7,342 bases of DNA from the NCBI GenBank assembly GCA_944358685.1, contig CALVRQ010000046.1, forward strand, positions 1 to 7,342, read 5' to 3'. The translations under genes and the position numbers were made by a program. Origin of the DNA: an uncultured Bacilli bacterium (GTDB lineage: Bacteria; Bacillota_I; Bacilli_A; RF39; UBA660). The notes below the pieces were generated by a model. The model was not told where the DNA came from. It made no database searches and worked only from the letters and a program-made list of their open reading frames with translations. Below, piece by piece: positions 1-5,749 of the stretch (the first letter of the stretch is position 1; each line of letters starts with the position of its first letter).

Positions 1-437
1 ACACTCAAAAAAGGCACTACCAAAACAGCCGTTGAAATAACTCTAATAACCATCGTTACATCTTCTACCGTATTTCCACCTTCCACACCACCAATAATCA
101 TATTAGCTACTTGTGGTGCGAAAATAAATAATACTAAAAATGAAATAACACATAAACATGAAATAACTTTTAAACCAATTTTAAAAACTCGCTCTTTAGT
201 ATTATAAAACTTCATCTCATTGTATTCACTAACAACCTTACTCATAGCCACAGGAATACCAGAAGTAGCTAAATTCAAAAACACATTGTAAATTGAATAA
301 GCATAGCTATATAAAGCACCACCTTGCGTACCAATAATCGCATAAAATGGAATAACATAAACAAGTCCAATAACCTTACAAATAACAATTCCAATAACTG
401 AAATTGCAGCTCCAGCTAAAAAACCAGTTCTTTTCAT
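1..437 (-). CDS. YtgP/MurJ-type polysaccharide (lipid II) flippase, N-terminal part, truncated by window edge
   Basis: Only the first 145 codons are present; the reading frame is still open at base 1. The product begins MKRTGFLAGAAISVIGIVIC and is strongly hydrophobic, with likely membrane segments near residues 7-36, 41-62 and 86-115. The stretch around residues 24-75 (GLVYVIPFYAIIG, then YSIYNVFLNLATSGIP, then MSKVVSEYNEM) has the look of the YtgP/SpoVB branch of the MOP exporter superfamily, whose members flip lipid-linked cell-wall or polysaccharide precursors across the membrane; S. pneumoniae YtgP is a lipid II flippase. Family members are usually above 500 residues, so about three quarters lies outside. 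The start is fixed by AGGTGA at 447-442, 4 nt upstream, which overlaps the stop codon of the cse60-like gene only 8 nt away, so the two are probably translated from one transcript. SpoVB-like rather than YtgP function cannot be excluded. Confidence 0.8.
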   Translation of the reverse strand, partial: MKRTGFLAGAAISVIGIVICKVIGLVYVIPFYAIIGTQGGALYSYAYSIYNVFLNLATSGIPVAMSKVVSEYNEMKFYNTKERVFKIGLKVISCLCVISFLVLFIFAPQVANMIIGGVEGGNTVEDVTMVIRVISTAVLVVPFLS

Positions 438-445
438 ATGGTCAC

Positions 446-613
446 CTACCTATATACAATTAAAGCCGAAAAACAATAAATTTGTTCTTCGGATACTGCT
501 ATAGCAGTTGAAAATTTTATATCTATTATCTCTGGCTCTTCCTCAGAAATAAATCTATTAATAGCATCTTCTAAGTCTTTTTCATGACCTTCGTCAAAAA
601 CCTTTACCTTCAT
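446..613 (-). CDS. cse60: Cse60-family small protein (sporulation-associated)
   Basis: A 55-residue ORF starting at ATG 613-611 and ending at TAG 448-446. It starts MKVKVFDEGHEKDLEDAI and ends EEQIYCFSALIVYR. The conserved opening (VFDE-HEKDLE), the central DIKF and the closing EQIYCFSA-IVYR match what I recall of the Cse60 family. In Bacillus subtilis cse60 is a small gene in the mother-cell sigma-E regulon; its molecular role is not known to me. No signal peptide or membrane segment is visible, so it is probably a small cytosolic protein. GGTGAT at 624-619, 5 nt before the ATG, is the ribosome site. It is the first gene of a two-gene unit: its stop codon overlaps the ribosome site of the downstream flippase gene. 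Presence of this family suggests spore-forming ancestry but does not prove that this organism sporulates. Confidence 0.72.
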   Translation of the reverse strand: MKVKVFDEGHEKDLEDAINRFISEEEPEIIDIKFSTAIAVSEEQIYCFSALIVYR

Positions 614-634
614 ATTATATCACCAAATAATAAT

Positions 635-664
635 ATAACAAAATAGCTAAATACAAAATGTCAA
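635..664 (-). promoter_or_regulatory. Candidate sigma-A promoter of the cse60-flippase unit
   Basis: A perfect -35 hexamer TTGACA lies at 664-659. With an 18-nt spacer the -10 would be TGTTAT (640-635); TATATT at 637-632 is a better hexamer but its spacer is 21 nt. The -35 is built partly from the T-tract of the preceding terminator. Predicted leader is 12-16 nt. The -10 choice is uncertain. Confidence 0.45.
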
Positions 665-685
665 AAAAAAGAGGATAATTCCTCT
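663..685 (-). terminator. Rho-independent terminator of the M23 peptidase gene
   Basis: Read on the minus strand, AGAGGA (685-680) and TCCTCT (675-670) form a 6-bp stem with an ATTA loop, followed directly by seven more T residues (669-663). The stem contains two bases of the peptidase stop codon (686-684), so termination begins at the end of the coding sequence, and the T-tract runs into the -35 element of the next promoter. Confidence 0.6.
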
Positions 686-1907
686 ATCTATTTCCATAAC
701 TAGATGTAAAATAAACACCTTTTGATGGAATATTTGTAACTAATATTCTCGGATTAATTCTTCCACTATTAGTTGTATGTAATCCATTAAATAAATTCAA
801 ATGAACATGTGTTCCTCCAGCACAACTATCTTCACTAGGAAGTCCCCCCATTGAACCAAGTCTCGTATCAGGATAAACCATTTGTCCTACCCTTACATTA
901 ACACTCGTCATATGCCAATAAGAAGTAGTATAACCAGAACCAATATTATGATAAACATAAACAATATGGTTACCACATGCTCCAGAATATTTTGGATAAG
1001 TAATATTTACGACCTTACCAGTAGCCACTGGATAAACTGAATCACCATGTACACTATTTGAAAAATCAATACCAGTATGAAATGAATTATCATATGAACG
1101 ATAACCATAATCACTAGTCACTCTACCCCTTCTAATCGGCATATAAGTTCCATTAGCCCCAGGCGTTCCAGATACATCCACAGACCCAGAACCATTAGAC
1201 ATACTTTGATTTAACTTTCTTTGACAAGACGATAAAGTATCATTACCACTACATATTCTCAATGATTCAAAACTTTTAATCATACTACTAATCGTTTCAT
1301 ACTCATCATCTTTACTCATCATACCTTCTTGAAGTTCTTCAATTTGCCCATTTAACTTAACCTCTAATTGACTAAGTTCATTTTCTTTCTTAGCTAATTC
1401 AGTATTCTTCTTATTAAGTTCCTCTTGCTTTTTATCTAACTCTTTAACATCCTTCTCATAATCCTTAATTAACTGTTCATTATAATCACCAAGTTGTTCA
1501 GCCACTGAAATACGATAAATAAAATCCGTAAAATCTGTCGCTCCAAAAATATACTCCAAATAATTAGAATCACCATTAGTAACTTGGACAAAACTCATAA
1601 TATCTTTCATTTGATCATCTTTTTTTTCAATATCTTTTTTAATCTCTACAATCTTATTAGAAGTATTTGAAATTTCCTTTTGAATACTACTAATCTGTGC
1701 CTCAACATCTTCTTTTTGCTTAATTGTATTATTTCTCTCTTGTTCAGTTAATTCTTTTTGCTTTTTAGCCTCATTATAAGCATCACGATTAGCCTTGGCC
1801 TCTGCTTTAAGTTGATTCAAAGTTTTTTCCTTCGCATAACTAGTTGGAAGAGCCATACTAAACAAAAGTAAAAAAACAAATAAAATACTAAACAACTTAA
1901 ATTTCAT
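684..1907 (-). CDS. Secreted PcsB-like coiled-coil M23 (LytM) peptidoglycan endopeptidase
   Basis: A 407-residue exported cell-wall hydrolase. Residues 1-25 form a signal peptide (Lys-rich start, hydrophobic core to residue 20, cleavage after TSYA). Residues 27-215 are charged heptad-like coiled coil interrupted at 114-133 by SNYLEYIFGATDFTDFIYRI, the kind of motif found in the N-terminal domain of PcsB-like hydrolases. A Gly/Ser linker follows (235-253). The C-terminal M23 domain spans about 257-395 and keeps the zinc and catalytic residues: H277 and D281 (HTGID), H332 (YWHM), H367 and H369 (THVHL), so it should be active. By family analogy it cleaves peptide cross-links at division sites, with the coiled coil as a regulatory arm (PcsB works with FtsEX); that partner is an inference. 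Four cysteines (218, 228, 311, 362) are unusual in a secreted Bacillota protein. AGGTGG at 1921-1916 overlaps the upstream TGA, coupling it to the DUF45 peptidase 13 nt away. Confidence 0.88.
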   Translation of the reverse strand: MKFKLFSILFVFLLLFSMALPTSYAKEKTLNQLKAEAKANRDAYNEAKKQKELTEQERNNTIKQKEDVEAQISSIQKEISNTSNKIVEIKKDIEKKDDQMKDIMSFVQVTNGDSNYLEYIFGATDFTDFIYRISVAEQLGDYNEQLIKDYEKDVKELDKKQEELNKKNTELAKKENELSQLEVKLNGQIEELQEGMMSKDDEYETISSMIKSFESLRICSGNDTLSSCQRKLNQSMSNGSGSVDVSGTPGANGTYMPIRRGRVTSDYGYRSYDNSFHTGIDFSNSVHGDSVYPVATGKVVNITYPKYSGACGNHIVYVYHNIGSGYTTSYWHMTSVNVRVGQMVYPDTRLGSMGGLPSEDSCAGGTHVHLNLFNGLHTTNSGRINPRILVTNIPSKGVYFTSSYGNR

Positions 1908-1920
1908 ATATCAAACCACC

Positions 1921-2583
1921 TCATTCTTTTAAAATAGCTACTGCCTTCTTATAATCTGGCATATGTATTCTTACCGTTTCCCAAAAATCACTAGAATGGT
2001 CAAAATGTACAAAATGTGAAAGTTCATGAATAATTACATAATCAATTTCATGAATAGAATATTTAATAAGCTTTGAATTCAAAGTAACCGAATTATCTCT
2101 CTTATTACATACTCCCCATCTTGTTTTCATACTTCTAATCTTAAGCTTTGGAAAAGGAATATCTTCATCAAACAAATCATAATTATACTCTAATCTTTCA
2201 GCAAAAACTCTTTTAATTTCCTTCTTAAGCCATTTATCAAGAGTTTTTTCATCTTTAACATATATCTTACCATCACTAACTTCTATATTTTCAAATGGTA
2301 CTAATATTATATCATATTTTTCACCAAGATAATAAAAAAGCTCCTCCTTTTCCAACTTTTTCCTAGCTCTTGACAACGCCTTTCTTAAAAAATCCTTCTC
2401 ATTATCAAGTATTCTCTTAACTTCTCTTTTCGTCGTTAAATAATTTGTCGTCACATATATTGTTAAATCATCTTTAATCTTAATATAAGTATTTTTATTA
2501 TTTTTTTTAACAATTAATACTCTATATGTAGCCCCATCTAATTTATAATCAAATGTTACTTCCATTTCTACCACCACATCCAT
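1921..2583 (-). CDS. YgjP-like (DUF45) zinc metallopeptidase
   Basis: A 220-residue protein of the YgjP-like/DUF45 family, relatives of the WSS1/SprT-type gluzincins. The zinc site is complete: H186-E187-x-x-H190 in IIHELSHFVHFDH, with H196 as the likely third ligand. The conserved SMKTRWGVCN stretch (151-160) and SxLIKY-x-IHEIDYVIIHE context are typical of the family. Residues 8-100 form the beta-rich N-terminal half with basic patches. It has no signal peptide and is presumably cytosolic. Substrate is unknown; YgjP is not well characterised. It stands 13 nt before the M23 peptidase gene, whose ribosome site overlaps its TGA, so they form one unit. Start choice is open: ATG 2583-2581 has GTGAT just before it, but ATG 2565-2563 (residue 7) has GGTGG 5 nt upstream, and an extended -10 (TGATAAAAT) overlaps the first ATG. 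If that promoter is real, translation begins at 2565. Confidence 0.85.
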   Translation of the reverse strand: MDVVVEMEVTFDYKLDGATYRVLIVKKNNKNTYIKIKDDLTIYVTTNYLTTKREVKRILDNEKDFLRKALSRARKKLEKEELFYYLGEKYDIILVPFENIEVSDGKIYVKDEKTLDKWLKKEIKRVFAERLEYNYDLFDEDIPFPKLKIRSMKTRWGVCNKRDNSVTLNSKLIKYSIHEIDYVIIHELSHFVHFDHSSDFWETVRIHMPDYKKAVAILKE

Positions 2584-2590
2584 TTTATCA
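2582..2590 (-). promoter_or_regulatory. Possible extended -10 promoter of the DUF45-M23 unit
   Basis: TGATAAAAT at 2590-2582 fits an extended -10 (TGN plus TAAAAT, 5 of 6). No good -35 is visible. Transcription would start near 2575, directly at GGTGG, and exclude the first in-frame ATG of the downstream gene, favouring the ATG at 2565. The match is short and AT-rich, so chance is possible. Confidence 0.3.
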
Positions 2591-2605
2591 CAAAAATGTA
2601 TGAAG

Positions 2606-2623
2606 AAAAAAGCCTTAAGCTTT
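2606..2623 (-). terminator. Weak hairpin terminator after mscL
   Basis: On the minus strand AAAGC (2623-2619) pairs with GCTTT (2613-2609) around a 5-nt loop, followed by only three more T before a C. The stem includes the end of mscL and its TAA. It is short and AT-rich, so read-through into the DUF45 peptidase gene is likely. Confidence 0.35.
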
Positions 2624-3013
2624 CTCTTCTAAACTAGATGTACAATGTGGACATCTAGTCGCCTTTATATTAATTTCACTAAAACAATATGGACATGTTT
2701 TTACCTTTGGCTTCTCCTCTTTTTTATTACCAAAACTCTTTAATTTATTAATTGTTTTTACAATACAAAATAACACAAAAGCCATAATAAAGAAATTAAT
2801 AAGTGCTGTTAAAAAATTCGAAATAAAACCTGCAACATTGTGCCAATTATAACGTGCACCACCTGTAATCACATTCAAAATTGGATTAATTAAATTATCT
2901 GTAAGTGATGTAACTAATCCAGAAAATGAAGTACCTATAACAATACCAACCGCCATATCAACCATATTTCCTTTTAAAGCAAAAGTTTTAAATTCTTGAA
3001 TAAACTTCTTCAT
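2615..3013 (-). CDS. mscL: Large-conductance mechanosensitive channel MscL with C-terminal zinc ribbon
   Basis: A 132-residue MscL: it forms a homopentameric, non-selective pore in the membrane that opens under high tension to release solutes on hypo-osmotic shock. The N-terminal amphipathic segment (KKFIQEFKTFALKGNMVDMAVGI) and first membrane helix (about 15-46, AVGIVIGTSFSGLV) are classical; the second helix is about 65-89. The periplasmic loop (47-64) is short. After residue 95 the usual C-terminal helical bundle is replaced by a lysine-rich linker and a zinc ribbon with C107-x2-C110 and C121-x2-C124 (CPYCFSEI, then TRCPHCTSSL). I recall similar ribbons on MscL proteins of other Bacillota, so this is probably a family variant and not a fusion error. 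The start is ATG 3013-3011; the ribosome site is weak (AGAAAGAAG region). It has its own promoter within the transporter's terminator. Confidence 0.93.
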   Translation of the reverse strand: MKKFIQEFKTFALKGNMVDMAVGIVIGTSFSGLVTSLTDNLINPILNVITGGARYNWHNVAGFISNFLTALINFFIMAFVLFCIVKTINKLKSFGNKKEEKPKVKTCPYCFSEINIKATRCPHCTSSLEEKA

Positions 3014-3036
3014 ACAACCAACTTCTTTCTATCAAA

Positions 3037-3063
3037 ATTATACCATAGAAAAAAACTACTCAA
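3037..3063 (-). promoter_or_regulatory. Extended -10 promoter of mscL
   Basis: TGGTATAAT at 3045-3037 is a perfect extended -10 (hexamer 3042-3037). A partial -35, TTGAGT (3063-3058), sits 15 nt upstream in the loop and stem of the preceding terminator. Predicted start near 3030 gives a leader of about 17 nt. Confidence 0.55.
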
Positions 3064-3074
3064 AAGTAGTTTTT
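3049..3074 (-). terminator. Rho-independent terminator of the YfcC-like transporter gene
   Basis: A perfect 10-bp stem (AAAAACTACT at 3074-3065 with AGTAGTTTTT at 3060-3051 on the minus strand) encloses a TTTG tetraloop and continues as a T-run to 3049. It begins within the transporter's TAA stop (3075-3073). The A-rich left arm means the hairpin could also act on plus-strand transcripts, but no plus gene ends here. Confidence 0.72.
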
Positions 3075-4677
3075 ATAAAAGTGTTATAATTCCACAAGCT
3101 AAAAGTACTAGTAATAATGCAATTAAAGCAAACTTCCAAATATATTTCATCCATTGTTTATAAGAAACATTAAATAAACTAAGTCCTGCAATTAAGATAA
3201 CACTAGTTGGGAAAATAAGCATTGCAATTCCATAAACTGATTGGATAAGAAGTCCTGCATTAGAAAGTTCTGCTGCATCAAAACTTGATAAATAAGTAGA
3301 TAAATTAGCAAGTAAATAATATAAATCATTAAAGAAGAAACTACCAAATAATGATGCAAAACCAGTAAGGATAACATTAAATCCATCTGTAAGTTCAAAC
3401 ACTTTAGCATTAACAGTATCTACCAAAGTACCACTTCCAGCATAAGATGCTTGATACAAAATAGATAAAATTACACTAGCTAAAGCAGCTAAACAAGCAG
3501 TTGGTAACCATTTTTTAACACCAGATACAAAACTTTCAATAAACTCATCTAAGCTAAGTCTATAAATCCAAGCAATAATACCTGCTGCAATAATCATAGC
3601 CCCTGCAAATTCAACATTACTCCAATATCCTAATGCTGAAACACCACTTAATAAATGTTCAAAAATTGGGAAATCTTCAATTTCAATACCCATAATAGTT
3701 TCATGTAAATTACTAAATACATCTATACCAAATGAATAATACCAATTATACATACCTACTAAACATAAAATAAATATTAGTAAGAAAATAATCACAAGTG
3801 GTATCACACTAACCTTAGACTTTTCTGATACCTTTTTAATAGATTTAGAAACAGCAAACGCTTTAGTAGTCGATTTTGTTGTTTTCTTTTTACTAGTAGT
3901 CTTACTACTTGCCTTTTTAGCAGTAGTTTTACTAGCGGCCTTCTTGGTAGTTGTCTTACTAGCTTTACTATCAGTACTCTTAGTTGCCTTCTTAGCTACC
4001 TTAGTATCTTTAGCCTCTTTAACTTCTTTTTTATCTTTATTCACTTTAGCCTCTTTTACATCTTTATCCGTAGTTCTTTTACTAGAAGTAAGTATTACAA
4101 AAATAAGAGCAACAATCAAAATAACTAATAAAATAATTTTAGCTACAATTTGATTATTCATATCCAAACCTAAAAGGTTTTTAGTATATCCTGTAATATT
4201 AAAACCATAAGTTGAAGCAATAGAACCAACAAGTAATGAACCTACTGTTGATGCTAAAACTGTAAGCTTATCGTAATTCATTGCGAAAAGTACAGCCGCA
4301 AACAAAGGAACAAGAGCAAATAATGGAATAATTAAACCAGTAACAGAAGAAAGTACAGTAAATAAAATAACTGTTAAAATTACAAAGCCTCTTTCTTTTC
4401 CTTTAAAAGCACCAGTCATTTTATCAGTAAGCTTTTCTAATGCGCCAGTTTTTTCCATAACGCCATAAAGTCCACCAATAACCGCAAACACTACTCCATA
4501 TAAGACAAATGTTGTAAATGCTTGAATTGGTGTATTAAATAAATCAATTAAACCAACTGGGTCTATTCCATTCGTTGTTAGTTCTCCACTTGAATATGTA
4601 CCTACTGGAATAATCCAACTTAACACTACGAAAATTAAGAAAGAAATTCCTATTACCTTAAGTAACTTTTTTTTCAC
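3073..4677 (-). CDS. YfcC-like (DcuC/IT superfamily) membrane transporter with Lys/Thr-rich cytoplasmic insertion
   Basis: A 534-residue polytopic membrane protein resembling the YfcC/C4-dicarboxylate anaerobic carrier group. Supporting marks are WIIPVGTY (21-28) at the end of the first helix, PVGLIDLF, GGLYGVMEKTGALEKL (68-83), the re-entrant-like STVGSLLVGSIASTYGFNITG (143-163), and near the end IFPTSVILIAGLSLFNVSYKQW (488-509). Members carry organic acids or amino acids; the substrate cannot be read here. The two halves, about 1-197 and 290-534, are separated by a charged insertion (200-289) composed mainly of Lys, Thr, Ser and Ala, containing three near-perfect 9-residue repeats (240-266). 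Translation starts at GTG 4677-4675; GGGAGG (4692-4687) lies 9 nt upstream and no suitable ATG is close. An A8 run follows the start codon. The gene has its own promoter and a strong terminator, so it is monocistronic. Confidence 0.75.
   Translation of the reverse strand: MKKKLLKVIGISFLIFVVLSWIIPVGTYSSGELTTNGIDPVGLIDLFNTPIQAFTTFVLYGVVFAVIGGLYGVMEKTGALEKLTDKMTGAFKGKERGFVILTVILFTVLSSVTGLIIPLFALVPLFAAVLFAMNYDKLTVLASTVGSLLVGSIASTYGFNITGYTKNLLGLDMNNQIVAKIILLVILIVALIFVILTSSKRTTDKDVKEAKVNKDKKEVKEAKDTKVAKKATKSTDSKASKTTTKKAASKTTAKKASSKTTSKKKTTKSTTKAFAVSKSIKKVSEKSKVSVIPLVIIFLLIFILCLVGMYNWYYSFGIDVFSNLHETIMGIEIEDFPIFEHLLSGVSALGYWSNVEFAGAMIIAAGIIAWIYRLSLDEFIESFVSGVKKWLPTACLAALASVILSILYQASYAGSGTLVDTVNAKVFELTDGFNVILTGFASLFGSFFFNDLYYLLANLSTYLSSFDAAELSNAGLLIQSVYGIAMLIFPTSVILIAGLSLFNVSYKQWMKYIWKFALIALLLVLLACGIITLL
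3880..3960 (-). repeat. Three 27-bp in-frame repeats coding a Lys/Thr/Ser/Ala linker
   Basis: Within the transporter gene, residues 240-266 read SKTTTKKAA, SKTTAKKAS and SKTTSKKKT, three copies of a 9-residue unit. The DNA copies have diverged at third positions, so the repeat is older than a fresh slippage event. The flanks (200-239, 267-289) have similar composition but no clear register. Confidence 0.7.
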
Positions 4678-4698
4678 CTTTCTCTACCTCCCAGTAGC

Positions 4699-4727
4699 AT
4701 TATATCAAAAAAACCTTGTAATATAAA
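4699..4727 (-). promoter_or_regulatory. Promoter of the YfcC-like transporter gene
   Basis: TGATATAAT at 4707-4699 is a perfect extended -10. TTTATA (4727-4722, 4 of 6) is 17 nt upstream as -35. Predicted start near 4692 falls on the GGGAGG ribosome site, giving a leader of about 15 nt. Confidence 0.6.
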
Positions 4728-4764
4728 GCATTTTTCAAGAAAAACAAATATTTTTCATTCCTTT

Positions 4765-4792
4765 TTCACAAATTAAAAGCTTATGTTATAAT
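4765..4792 (+). promoter_or_regulatory. Promoter of the radical SAM gene
   Basis: TTCACA (4765-4770, 5 of 6), a 16-nt spacer and TGT-TATAAT (4784-4792) make a strong extended -10 promoter on the plus strand, divergent from the transporter promoter about 58 nt away. Predicted start near 4799 is within AGGTGA (4798-4803), so the leader is about 9 nt. Confidence 0.65.
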
Positions 4793-4807
4793 AAACTAGG
4801 TGATTCT

Positions 4808-5749
4808 ATGAACAAATTTATATACTCAAACACAAATAAAAGATATCATACTCTAGATTATTTTTATAAACAAAAATTTGGCAAAAAAGTATGTAAAATA
4901 AGTCTAAACGCTGGTTTCACTTGTCCAAACATTGACGGCACTTTATCTAAAAATGGCTGCATATATTGTTCAAAATCAGGTAGTGGTGAATATGGTGGCA
5001 ATCCCAAAGAAAATTTAATCGAGCAGTTTAATGAAATAAAAAAAATAATGAACAAAAAATGGCCAAACACCAAATACATCGGCTACTTCCAAGCCAGAAC
5101 CAACACATACGCTCCACTAAACATCCTAAAAGAAAAATATGAAACAATCTTAAAACAAGATAATGTTATCGGTCTATCCATTGCCACAAGACCAGACTGC
5201 ATTTCCGATGAATGTATAGATTATCTAGCCCACTTAAACAAAAAAACATTTATTACCATCGAACTAGGACTTCAAACCATACACAATAAAACATCAAAAA
5301 TCATTAATAGATGTCATGATTTAAAATGTTTTGAAGAAACATTAAAAAAACTAAAAGAGAAAAACATCTTCACCGTCGTCCATATCATCAATGGTCTTCC
5401 TGGAGAAACCAAAGAAATGATGATTGAAACAGTCAAATACTTAAACAAATTAAATATAGATGGCATTAAAATTCACATGCTCTCTATTTTAAAAGACACT
5501 CCTTTAGAAAAATATTATAGGATTAAACCATTTCATATACTAACCAAAGATGAATACATTGATATTGTAATTAATCAGTTAGAACATCTAAATCCAAAAA
5601 TAGTCATCCAAAGATTAACCGGTGACCCTATGAAAGAAGAATTAATTGCTCCAGCTTGGACCACAAAAAAAATCGATGTCCTAAATGGCATCGATAAAGA
5701 AATGGTAAAACGAAACACTTACCAAGGTTCTAAATGTGATACTGTTTAA
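4808..5749 (+). CDS. ytqA: YtqA-family (TIGR01212) radical SAM protein, probable tRNA wobble-uridine modification enzyme
   Basis: A 313-residue radical SAM enzyme. The opening (FIYSNTNKRYHTLDYFYKQKFG) and the cluster motif C39-x11-C51-x2-C54 (FTCPNIDG, then GCIYC) differ from the usual CxxxCxxC and are characteristic of the YtqA/Elp3-like branch. Further marks are YFQARTNTYAP (residues 93-103), IATRPDCI, TIELGLQT and HIINGLPGET, the substrate/SAM-binding strands of the TIM barrel, and QRLTGDP near the end. I recall that B. subtilis YtqA (MnmL) acts with the methyltransferase YtqB (MnmM) to turn cmnm5U into mnm5U at the tRNA wobble position; that is recalled knowledge. No ytqB-like gene is adjacent here. 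The start is supported by AGGTGA 4 nt upstream and an own promoter. The last 20 nt overlap, tail to tail, the unknown gene on the other strand, and an antisense-strand terminator lies in codons 289-296. Confidence 0.88.
   Translation: MNKFIYSNTNKRYHTLDYFYKQKFGKKVCKISLNAGFTCPNIDGTLSKNGCIYCSKSGSGEYGGNPKENLIEQFNEIKKIMNKKWPNTKYIGYFQARTNTYAPLNILKEKYETILKQDNVIGLSIATRPDCISDECIDYLAHLNKKTFITIELGLQTIHNKTSKIINRCHDLKCFEETLKKLKEKNIFTVVHIINGLPGETKEMMIETVKYLNKLNIDGIKIHMLSILKDTPLEKYYRIKPFHILTKDEYIDIVINQLEHLNPKIVIQRLTGDPMKEELIAPAWTTKKIDVLNGIDKEMVKRNTYQGSKCDTV
5665..5695 (-). terminator. Terminator of the unknown 126-residue gene, inside the radical SAM coding sequence
   Basis: On the minus strand ATCGATG (5695-5689) pairs perfectly with CATCGAT (5678-5672) around a 10-nt loop, followed by seven further T (5671-5665). 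It lies 35 nt after the stop of the minus-strand gene. In the plus strand it codes part of the radical SAM C-terminus. Confidence 0.65.

Noticed and set aside
3192..3410. 72-codon minus-strand ORF
   Set aside because: Out-of-frame shadow inside the transporter's well-supported membrane region; hydrophobic composition follows from the overlapping frame.
3944..4153. 69-codon plus-strand ORF, hydrophobic
   Set aside because: It is the antisense reading of the Lys/Thr-rich insertion and neighbouring helix (AAG/ACT codons read as Leu/Ser/Val); no ribosome site.
4731..4768. Three TTTTTCA direct repeats and a GAAAAA/TTTTTC dyad between the divergent promoters
   Set aside because: Short T-rich words in a very AT-rich spacer; irregular spacing and easily due to chance.
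4864..5079. 71-codon minus-strand ORF
   Set aside because: Antisense to the conserved cluster-binding part of the radical SAM gene; no independent support.
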